A stretch of 64,000 bases of DNA, taken from JAAXVQ01 sp964604705. Lineage in GTDB: Bacteria; Oederibacteriota; JAAXVQ01. Made by a program: the position numbers and the translations under genes. Below, one piece after another: positions 50,801 through 62,800 of the stretch (position 1 is the first letter of the stretch; each line of letters opens with the position of its first letter). The stretch is taken from assembly GCA_964604705.1 (NCBI GenBank), contig CAZSAP010000016.1:8076-72075 (forward strand), given 5' to 3'. Below the pieces are notes generated by a model. That model had not been told where the DNA came from. It did no database searches and was given only the letters and a program-made list of their open reading frames with translations.

Positions 50801-53800
50801 CTTGGGTGGCAAGCGTCCAGCCGTTCGTTCATGCACCAGGGATACCTCGTATCACAAAATGTGGGGACCAAACAAATAACACGCACCGACGAACGTGGGT
50901 ACAGCTACGCCTGGAGCAAAGGGTCGGACGGAAAAGAAGGCTGGCAGCCGCAAAGCAGGAACTTTATGCTGGACGGATTCATGGTTTCCCAAAACCTTGG
51001 CACGCAGCAGCTGACCCGGACCGATGAATTGGGCATAAGCCATACATGGGGACGTAACAGCCAAGGGGAGTGGGGCTGGAATGCTACCAGCCGAACTAGC
51101 ATGCAGGATGGCTACCTGGTCACCCGGAACCTAGGGACACAACAGATGACACGTACCGACGAAACCGGGATGAGTTTTGCCTGGGGGCGTGGTGAAGACG
51201 GGAAATTGGGTTGGCAGCCAACCAGCCGTAGCTTCATGCAAGAAGGTTATCTGGTCACACAGAACTTGGGTACGCAACAGCTGACCCGCACGGACGAGAA
51301 AGGAACCAGTTTTGCATTCGGGCGAAATGCGCGCGGGGTCTGGACTTGGGTCGCTACCAGTCAAACCTTTATGCAGGACGGGTACCTGGTCACACGCGCT
51401 TTGGCCACCCAACAACTCTCACGTACCGATGAACAGGGAATTAGCTACACCTGGGGTAAATCGTCCAAAGGGACCGTTGGTTGGTTGGCCAGCAGTCGTG
51501 CCACCATGCGGGACGGATACTTGGTCTCGCGCAACCTTGGCACGCAACAACTGACGCGTACCAACGAACATGGCGTCAGTTTGTCATGGGGCAAAGATGT
51601 CAAAGGGCAATGGACGTGGATTCCAACCAGCAAGACCTTTATGCAAGACGGGTACTTGGTTACGAAGAATTTGGCCACACAACAGCTTTCTCGTATGGAT
51701 GAGAACGGCGTCGGCTATACCTGGGGCACAGACGAAACAGGAAGAGGAACCTGGCAGCCCGGCAGCCGCACCTTTATGGAAGACGGATATCTTGTGACCA
51801 AGAACCTGGGCACGCAGCAACGAACCCGCACCGATGAACATGGAGTGAGCTATACCCTCTCCAACGGCAAGTGGAAGCCGACCAGCTCAACGTCCATGGA
51901 GAACGGATATTTGGTAACGACGCAACGAGCCAACCAACAGAAAACCCGTACGGATGAGCGCGGGGTAAACTATACCTTCGGGAAAGACAGTCGTGGGAAC
52001 GAGCGGTGGATGGAGTCGAGCAAGACGGCCATGGAGGGCGGGCATTTGGTCACGCGGCCATTGACCGGGGATGTGAATTTGCGGCTTGGTACATACACCG
52101 ATAACAAGGGCATTACGTACAAGGAAAAGGTTGCGGGTAAAGGAGAGTACCTGCCGGACAGCAAAGCGGCCATGGAAAACGGGGTGCTGGTGAATCGACC
52201 GTTGAATGGGCCAGAACAAACACGTCTGGGAACCTACACTGATGAAAACGGAGTGACCTGGCAAGAAAGCACGTTGGGGGGAGGCTATCAGCGCTTAAGC
52301 GTCAGCCGCATGGAAGGCGGGCATATGGTTACCCGGTCGCTGGTTGGGGACCCGAAGCTACGCGTGGGTACATTCACTGACGAGATGGGTGTTACCTGGC
52401 AAGAGAAAATAGCCAATGGCAGTGATTTCGTTCCCAGCTCTAAACGTACCGGTGTGGTCAAAGACGGTATGACTTTGGTATGGACCACCAGCCTGCTTAC
52501 CGGCGGCAAGGGGCGCGGCACCGACATTTACGGCAATCAGTACGCCATTGACGAGGCAGGGAAGCTTAATCAAGGCAAGGGTGCCGTGGTCATGGCGGAC
52601 AAGGTCATTGGGGTGGAGATCGTAAACGGGGTGACCGTGACCAAACTGCAGGGCTTGTTCCCAGGCGGCAAGGTGCATGGTTCGGATGCGGCCGGGAACC
52701 AGTACGGCATTGACGAAGGCGGGCGCATGGGCTTTGGTAAAGGCGCTTTTGTCATGATGGATAAAGTGCTTGGCGGTGAGGTCATTAATGGCATTACGGT
52801 GACCAAAATGCAGAGTCTGGTGCCGGAGAAAGATAAGCCTGAAGGAAAAGTCCACGGTTCGGATATGTTTGGCAATCAGTATGGCATGGATGAAAAAGGC
52901 AAGTTGGGTGGCGGATTCCGCATGTTGAGCCGTGCGGATGGAACGATTGTCATTGACGGCGTTACGGTCACCAAGATGTACAACTTGCTGGATAAGTCAA
53001 CCACGGGCAGTGACATCTACGGAAACCAATACGGTGTAGACAAAGACGGTGCCCTAGGGACGCAGGATCAGTTCCGCATGCTCTCGGAAAATCTCGGGAC
53101 GGAAACCGTCAACGGCGTAACCGCCACCAAGACCAAGGATCTTATTAACGGGCAAGTGACCATGAAAGACATGTATGGCAACGAGGTCCATACGTTTGGT
53201 CAAGACAGCAAGAATTTGGGAAATTCAGTGGTGGCCAACGCGTCGGCTTTCTGGAATAAGACCGTAAACATTTTCAGCGGTGCCTGGGAAATTACCAAGG
53301 GGATTTGGACCGACGGTGGGGTATGGGCCAAAGTAGGCGCCGTCTTTGCAGGCATCGCAGCATTCGTAGGCGCTACCTGCGCCTCGGCGCTTTTCCTCGT
53401 TGAAGGTGTTTTGGATGTGGCCACAGTTGCGGCCTTCTACAGTATGGATTATTCGCCTTTGGGCATTTCTTTCCGCGCGCTGACGGGCCAGTCCTACAGC
53501 GGAGAATTAAAAACCGTATTGGCCTGGGTCGCGGCGCATACCATCCAGCCGGTCATTGAATGGGTTGGGGAAAAATTTGAGCACTGGGCCGAGGCGGCCA
53601 CGGTTAAAGCTGAACAGTCCCAAGCAGGCAGTTGGGCGCGAGCAGGCTGGGCCGCTTTGGCCGTGGTGTCGAAAGTGGTCGGAGAGAACGCCGCCGTGGT
53701 CATCCTAATGGTGGTCCCCTTAATTACCGCGGGCATCGGGGGAGCCATCATTAAAATCGCCGCCAAGGTGTTAAGCCAGGTCATGGCCGCAGCCATCAAG

Positions 53801-56800
53801 AGTGCGGTGACCATTATTGTTAATGCCGTCAAGACGGTGTTCCACTATGCGGGTCAGGCCATGCTTATCAATGACGGTATTCAAAACGGCTTCGGCGCCA
53901 TGTTTAAGACCTTTTTTATTGATCCGTTCGGAAAGGTTTTCCACGGACTCTCAGGCAGCTATGGGGACATTCGTTCAACCATTGGCTCTCTCTCTGAGGT
54001 GTTGGGGGGGGCTGTCGGTCTTTGGTTTGCGCGTGACATGCTTAAAGGCGCACTTAAGGAGGGTCGGGAAACGCTGAAGGAACAGGCGTTGAAGACGGCG
54101 GCCGAAGAAATTAAGGCAGGCGTGAAGGCCGAAGGGTTGGAACCGGTCCGTGCCGAAGGTGGGCCCAAGCCCATGATGGAGCGCACACTGGGTGAAATTA
54201 TGAAGGAAAAGCTGGGGCTCAACAAAGAGACACTGAGCCGTTCCGAGAAGCGACTCTTGGACAAAATTACCAATTCCGAATGGGCACACATTGAGGTGGG
54301 TTCGTTAAAAGTGCCCAACGGCATTACGTTGGGCTCCATGATGCCCTCAGCTCGCATGGAATTGCTGAACTCCTCCCAATTTAAGCTTTCCAAGCTGCAA
54401 ATTGAAGTGGCAGGCAAGCCGCGGGCATTGGGAGACTTTGTCAAGCCTTCGCAAATGGGCATGGGGTGGCGCTCGCTTCCTCAGCAAGTGGCTCCGGCGC
54501 TGGGAGGGCTTTTACGTGGGTTTGTGACCAGTCAAGTGGAGCAGTTGACCAGCATCCGCGAGTCGTTCAAGCAGGTGAAAGAATCCTTGGCTGAGTACAA
54601 ATCTGTGGCCAGTGAAACTCCGGGACAAAGCCTCCCCGGCGGCGCTGAGGTTCAGGCACGGGCCGAGAGGAATACGGCACGTGAAGGGGAATTTGGCGCA
54701 GGGGTTGAGACATTAAGAAATCAAGCCGAGGCGGCCTTGGACAAAGCTGGACAGGCCAAGGGCGAGTTGAACGCAGTACGTCAAACTGGAGATGCCAAAG
54801 CCGTTGCCGCGGCTGAAGGCAAGTTTAAGGCGCTGGATGCTCAGGCCAATGCACTTTTGGAGCGTTGGAACAACGCGGACAATGCGTATCGAGAGTTACA
54901 GCAGACGGCGGTCGAAGGCGCAGCCTCGCAAACGGCTGGGTCATCCGTTGAGAGCAAACTCGCGCAGGTGAATGCGAAAACACAGAAGCTCAACCAAATG
55001 CAAATGGCCGATTTACGCGCACAAGTGAAGGATTTGCCTAAAGACAGTCAAGCTCGCAAACAAATGGAAACGAAGATTGAATCGCTAGAAGCGCAAAACG
55101 CTCGTTTGCAAAACGAGACGCAGTTGGAGTCGTCGGTGGACGCATTAAAGGCTAAAGAAGAGTCTCTGGCGAAAAAAGATGCACCGTTGCATGAGCAAGC
55201 AGGGTTGAGTGCGGAATCACGTTTGAACCAGGCAGAGGTTAAAGCCATGGAAGCGGAGATGAAAGCCACTGAGGCTCGGCAAAACATCGAAGCGCTTGAT
55301 CAGCAAATGCGCAATGCGACGACCTTGGAAGCGTTTAATGAGGCGCTTGGCAAGAAGCCCGAAGCCATGGCGCGGGCGGAACGAGCCGAGGCAGCCAAAG
55401 AGGACGCTGCCAAGGAAGCCAAAGCGGCGCAGTTCAAGGCGGACAAGCAAGCCGTGAAGGATCTGACCGCAGCGCTGCAAAATGTTTCCCCGACCATGGA
55501 AGGGATCGTGGCCCGGGACTTGCTCGATCAAGTGGCCAAGGGGGTTGCCGGAGGAGACGTCCGTGGGATGCTTGGAAAGCTGGCGCAGCTTTTGGGAGGC
55601 ACCTCACCATCGCAAACGGCCCTCAAACGGGCGTTGCTCAATGAAATGCTGCAGTCCGGCAAATTGGAACAAACCGCCGGCATGTTCAAGTCCTTTAGCG
55701 GGCGCTTGGCCCTGCAACAAATGCTTAAAAATGCAGAGACCCGGCCCGTAGCGGAAAAAATTCTCAAGGAGATGACCAAAGGCATTTCCGAGCAAGAGCG
55801 TGCCGAAGTGACGAAAGCGCTGGCTTCGGAAAGTTTGAGCACGACATCCGCCGAAGGCCAAGCTGCCCTAAAGTCGTTGTTTGGCATGGAAGGAACCAAT
55901 TTTGATCCTACCATGACCACGCAAAAAGCCGGGGCCATTGCCCGCGCACGAAGTGCGTTGGAAGAACAATTTTCCAATGAGACAGGCGCCGGGCATGAGA
56001 GCGGCCGCTATACGGAAGGGTTGAAAAAGTTTGGGGCAGAAACCACCAAGGCATTGAACCGCCTTGAGGGGGAACTGGGCAGCCGTGGAGCCGTTGACGC
56101 ATTCACCGGCCGGCTTTCCCAGAAGCAAGTTCGACAATTGGCCGACATGGCTGCGCGCGGCGGTGATGCCGGCCAGATGCTGCAAATGCTCAAGGGCATG
56201 CATTCAGAATCCGTGCGCCGCGAGGTAGCCACCGCTTCCTCAAGTAGCCAGGGGAACGGTTCGACGGGCAAGGAATTGAGCAAGCGCGTGAGGGCCGCTT
56301 CCCCGCAAAGTTCGGCGCAAAGGGCCATTGATATGGCCGGGCGCCAAGCCGTCATAGAGCAAACCAAGGGCAGCAGCGAGCGCGCACGCACCGCCGAACA
56401 AGGCTTTAGCGACCGCGTGGCCAAACAGCGTCAGGCGTTCAAGGAACGGTTGGTCCAAGCCGAAGACGCCGTACGTGGGGCCGACTCACCCGAGGCGGCG
56501 ACCAAAGCCCAGACGGCGCTGGACCGCATTCGCGCGAATGCCGAAGCATTTGAGGCGCAATACCCACAAGAGATCGCGGGTGCGATTCAGGCAGCGTCGG
56601 TCTCAGGTTCCGTTCCCAGTGTAAGCCAAGCCAAGGCTGAGTTGGCGCAGGCGCGGGAGGGCAACCACCCCGGGCGCTTGACTGTTGCCGAGAAAAATTA
56701 TTTGTCCGCCGTGACTCAAGAAGGTTCTCGGTTGGCGGACCGAATTCAAGCGTGTGAAAGTGATGTTGTTCGAGCGCGCGCGCAAGGAGACCTTGCTGCC

Positions 56801-59800
56801 TTGGAATCGTCGGGCAAGGCCCTTGAGGCGGCTCGTACGGACGCTGGTGCCTTTGCTTCGGCGCACTTGAGCGAGGCCTCGGCACTGGCGCGCAAACTGA
56901 CAGGGATGTTGGAAGGTAAGTTGAACACGGAACGACAAAAAGAAGTAATGGATCAGCTGAAGCCACTGGTGGAAAATGCAGAGCGCACCTTATTGCAGGT
57001 GAAAGACTTGGGCGAGCGTTTGCAGGCACCCCAGGAAGGGAGTTTGCAAGCACGCGCATTGGAAGGAAAAGTCCTAGAAAAGCAGCTTACCAAGAATGAA
57101 GTTCAGCAGCATTTCGAACAGCAGAAGCGTGATTTGGCGATGGCCAAGGTGAATGAAGCCACCACGTTTGAATCGCTTCGTAAAGCCATCAAGGAATACG
57201 ATGGACTGCAAGCACCTTCGCGTTGGCAAGCCGCAACGAAGTGGGTGGCCTCAGGCGTTCAGCGTCTCATGGGCTGGACCGGAGAAAAGCAGACCTTGGC
57301 CCGCTTGCGTATGGACGGGCAAATCAGTGAATCCACATATGGCCAAATTCGCGAGTTCATCAGTCAGAGCAAAACCCTGGAACGCCTACAAAAGCAGGGT
57401 TCTCCCAGAAGTGTGGCCGAAGCCGTGCGGCTGGGCGAACGCCAAGCGGCACTCATCCAGGAGATCCAAAACACACCGGGGGCCGTGGATGCGATTTTGC
57501 GTGCCGAAGGAGTCAAGACGCGGATTATGGACGGAACCCGCGTTGCCAACAAGGATTTTGGACGCATGTTGGCCGAGGCGGTCCAAACCATTAACAAAAT
57601 GAAGAGCGGGGATGTCGTTGCACGCCCCGAAGTGATGGCCAAAGTCATTGAAGCGTCGCTGGCGAAATACGAACAGTCTTGCCTGGAGCAACGGGGAACC
57701 ATACGCCAGCAGACCTTGGACCTAGTCGAACAAGTCCGGCGTTTGGGAGAAAAACCCGATGCCTCCGCGGTGGACAAAGTGGTGGCGGAGTTTATCAAGA
57801 CTCAGGAGCTCGTTCAACGCCCCTACGCTCCGGGTGAAAGCGTGAAGGGTCTGCTCAAGCAAATTATTGGCGAAGGCGCCAAGGCCGATGCCGAGGCAAC
57901 CGCCGCCTTGGTGGATCGTTTTGTCGACCTGCAAACGGCACCGCTTAAGCCTGAGAGCCGGGCGCTGATTAAAGCCATGATTGAGGGGTTCTGTTCGGAC
58001 AAGAAATATTCCAACTTCAATGCCGATCCATTGCAGTTGACGTTGGTTTCACGCAGCTTGGAAATGCATATGCTCAATTTTGAATTGTCAGGAAAAGCAT
58101 CATCCCTGGCTCAGCGTTTTTCGGGCGAGGCCATGCTTCTGGCCATGGGTGGCGGCAAATCGGCCGCGGTGCTTTCCTTAGTCCTGGCACGCCAGCTTTA
58201 CAGCCAAGCCCATGGTGGCCGGCCGGCACCTGCCTCGTTCTATCTGACGGCCACTGAAACTCTCGTTGATCAAATTGTTAAAGATGAACCCATCTTGGGT
58301 GATTTGGCCGGCGGCAAGGACCCCATGGTCATCAAACTGACCGAGAGCAATGCTAAGGAAATTTGCAGCGAGGGGTTAAAACCGGAAAAAATTTATGTAC
58401 TCTCGAATGAGGGGCTTAAAAAAATAGTTTTGGAATTACGCAACCAGGGCAAATCGGATGCTGCCATTCGTGAATTTTTCGGGCGCGTAGGTACCAAAGC
58501 CTGGGACGAATTCCACTCGGCGTTCCACACCACCGACACCATTTTGGGATCTTCGGGTGTGTGGAATTCACTCAGCGGAAGGGTGCGTGCGCAAATCACC
58601 GACAGCATCCAAGGGTTGACCGAGAACTACCTAAAAGTTTGGGACGTCGTGGGCAAGGACATCAAGCTTGACCAATGCTCAAGCAAGGACAATAGCCTTT
58701 TTGTGGACCGTGAGTCCGGGCCTGGGCAAGGGATTCGCAATCAGAAAATGTTTAACTTAGAATACAAGGTTCAAGAAGGTCCGTTTGCCGGAAAAACCGT
58801 ACGTGAAGCTCTCGCGAGCCTCGGGTTTGATGCCAACAGCAGTGGTAATTTCAACCAACTTTCCAAGATGGCGCAAACCATGTTCAACCGAAACGGTCGT
58901 GAATATGCTGGGACGGTGATTGACGGGCGGCCTACGTACGGTACGGCTGAAAAAGGCGTGGGGAAAGCCAACACGATTTACGGGGACCACTATCAGAGTG
59001 CGTTCCAACTTATAGACATTATGGTGCGGCATTTGGAAAACACAGGCCAACGGGTGGCGGCCGAGTCTCCCTTAATGATGAAGAACGGAAAGTTTATTGA
59101 AGCCGTCGGCGAAGCCTTGGCGCATTTGACCACCGAGCGCGTAACCATGCTTGAGGCCGTGGAGCTTATGGGTGCGGGCAATGTGGTGGGGTATACAGGG
59201 ACGTTGGTGGGATTGTCGGCCACCATGCGCGCCATGGGTAAAAAGATAGTGGAAATTTCACCGGAACCCAAAACCACTTTTGAAAATCAAGTGGCCAAGG
59301 GTGAAGTATACATGACCGTGAGAGTGGGGGACAAGGTCATGGTCTTAGAAGGAAATGGGCAAGGACGCGAGTACCGCCTGACCGAACTTTCAGGGCGGGC
59401 TGCAGAAACCTACCAGGTGGACCGGGCCATGGAATTGGCCAAGACGAACAAGCAGTTGGTATACACCCACAACGACAACGGCACCATGGGGGCGCAGGCG
59501 ATTGAGCTGGCCATGAAGAAAGGATATGTCTCTGAAGAATTTGGCGCTCAATTGATTAAAACGGCCCGGGAACAAGGTGTTCAAGCCATGGCGGACATGC
59601 TGCTCGAACGAGCTCCCGAGGTAGCCCAAAAAATTATTATCATTTACGAGGGCAGTTCCGGAAAACCCGGCACCATTGAACGGCATTTCATGGAAGCCAT
59701 GATGAAGAACGACCCGCAAGGCACCGCTTGGAAAGTGGCATTAACCCAAGCAGGTAAGAATGGTATGATTCCCGAGAAGTCGGCTGAGACGCTTTTGCGG

Positions 59801-62800
59801 ACATTGCAGACCCAAGGCATGCCAGCCCTGGTGGAGCAATTGGGGCGCATGAAACTCACCCTGGAAGAGCAAAGCGCATTGAAAACCCTAGCCGAAAAAC
59901 CATTGGCAGAGTGGGGTAAAGATGTAGCCAGTACCGACGCCATGCGAACTGTGGCCGTGGCCGATATGGTAAAACCGCATCCTGAAGGGAGCGCGCAGGT
60001 TATTATTATTGACGGCATGAGCGCCGAAGCCTATGCCAAAGCTGTAGAATCCTTGAAATCCGGAATTCATGAAATGCCTAAGACCATTCAAGCGGTCCTG
60101 GAGTCTAAGTCGGCCCAAAACCTTACCCCTGAAATGCGCGCTTCGTTGGAAGTGTTTCTCGCTGCCCATCCCGGTGCCAAACTTACGGATTGGGTAAAGA
60201 CCGAATGGAACAATAATTCCATGTTGGTGCGACAGACCTTTAAAGCGTTGGAGCGAGAATTCGGCTGGATGCAAGAACGGCACATGTTTGCCCCTGCCAT
60301 TGGCGAAGGATTAAATATTTTCCACACCGTGGATGGGTTGCCAATTGAGTTGCAGTTTAAGTCGGCCTTGTTCAAGGGCGACCTCTCACCGCACGACGTG
60401 TTTGATCAAGCCATGGGGCGCTCGAATATTTATACAGAGCAGAGGGCCACAGGCATTGCGGGTACAGAGCCGGGCGCAGTGCAAAAGACGTACAAGCGCG
60501 TGGAAGGAATTACAGGCGTGGACCTGGATGTATTTAAGATTAATAATATCTTAGACGCAGAAGTGTCCGCCTTTGCTGGCTATTTTGAACGTGCGACCCG
60601 TACGCTTGGGAATGCCGTGGACGTGCGTCCGGGAGAGCGCCGTTTGGAAATATCCGAGTCTGAAATGAGAGACCTGACACATGGGCGAAGCGGTGCGGAG
60701 GGATCCTCGTTCGAGGCAGCCCAGGCCAAGTTGGGTGTTATTCGTGAATTTTTTAACTTGGTTGATGGCACCATGGATGCGTATCTCAAGGAAATTGATA
60801 CCAACAAAGCCGGGGAAGTCAGCCGCACCAAAGCAGGAGACGTGCAGGTGTCTGAGCGGGTCAATGTGGAGCAAGGCTCACCGGAATATATGAAAGCCAT
60901 GGCTGCAAAAGTTGAAAAAGACCTTCCCAGCCGCTTGCGTGAATTCCAAGGAGTTTCCGACCTAGTGGCCAGCGCCGACGGGAAGGGGACTACTTCGTTG
61001 ATGGCGGGACGTTCGCGTGTGGCCGAGGCCATGCGAACGAACAGTCTAACGCTGGAGTTGGCCAAGGTCTTAGGGCAGTCTCAACCGTCGTGGGGCGTGA
61101 AAGTGCTGGGAGCCCTCGGCAGCCTCCCGCTGCTTAGTGCCCTCACCTATCGCTGGATGGATGGGTATGCGGCGGTAAAAAGCGCAGTGCAGGCGGACGG
61201 ATATAAAATTGGCATGGTCCGCAGTTATGCTCAAACCCTGCAAAGCCAGGATTGGCAAACGGTCATGACCTGGGTGACAGACCATTCGGCGCAAGTGAGC
61301 GCTTTGCAGGCAGAATCGCCCAACGGATGGTTGGCCCTGGCGGCACGCCAAGCCTTGGACCAACGGGTGGCGGACTCCTACTTGAAGGCGCGCCCCGGGT
61401 ATGTGCCCGGTAGCATTTCGGCCGAAGATCAGGCGAGCATGTTGACGACCCTTCGAACCTCCAACCATACCGATGCGGTGCAAGCCATAAAGTATGTGGA
61501 TTCCTGGATGGAAAAACAAAAAATGCTACTCGACCGGGTGCAGAAAGCCTACGAGACCCATGGGACGCAGTGGCAACAGAGCTTTATGGTATCAACATTT
61601 GGCGCCGACTGGAAGTTCTACCATGATTTGGGGAACATGTCCATTCGAGACCAGGTCAAAGCCATACATGCGCAGGGAGAGGCTGCGCGTCATGCGTTGG
61701 TGCATATAGGACAAGAGCAAGAGCGTTTGGCCGCAAGTTTAAAGCAAACCAGTAATTATTTTTACGATCAAGGCCAGGTTAAATCGCGCACAGAAATGCA
61801 GCTGCAGCTAAAACAACTGGAAAGTGAGCAGGCAGACTACATTCAAAGGTATGGAACGCTTCCGCAAGGGCAACCTGTCCAAGCCGCTGAACCCGCGGGC
61901 TGGAAACAATTCGCTAATGCTATGCCAACTTTGGCCAAAGCAGCCTTAGCGGTCTTTTCACTTGTGCCCTTGGGGTTAGGGACGGCACATGCCTTGGCGG
62001 TTCAGACGGCGCAGCCTTGGCTGGGTGATTCAAGCTATAGCACCCAGGAACTGACGACCGCGCAAGAAGTCCATGGCATTGTCAGTGCTGAAAAACAAGC
62101 GACAGCCCATGAAGGTTCGCTCCTCCAGGAATGGAAGAAACAGCTAAAAGGAAGTACGGATCTGGGTGTGGCCGTTCATGCGCTCCAGACTGTTTTAAAG
62201 GAACGAGGCATTGAACTTTATGTAGGGAATACGGCACGCAGCTATGGCCACATGTATTTGGTGGCAACATTGCTGTCTTTGGTGGAGCAGGGATTGCATG
62301 AGAAGGTGGCCCTCAATGACCTGTTCCGTACAATCGACTTGGCCGATTCCAAACATTTTGGCGGATTGGTGATACCTAAAGATGCGGCTGGATTTCTTGT
62401 GACCCAGCAATTTGTTCGCACCTTTATGAGCCAAGTGAGTTTGCGTTTGGCTGAACGCATGCAAGAGACACATCCTGAAGTCATGTCTGCGTTGCAAGTC
62501 CTGCCCTATGCTCCGGTTGTAGGCACAACTGAGGCTCGGCGTGATCCGGTTCTTATGGCAGCCACCTTCCTGCGTGAGTACATACTCAACGGCGAAGAGT
62601 TGTCCTACAAGATAGACACCTGGGCCGAACCCGGCCAGCGGGCAAAACTTGAAGAAACTTACCAAGCGGTAAAAAACGCCTTGGGTGGGAAAGAATACCG
62701 TGAGGCTGATTTAGGTGAGGTATCGCTGGCAATTATGCGCTTGGAAAATGACGGTGGCTTAGCCATGGAGGAGACAGCGCAACAGATCGCTTCCATCAAA

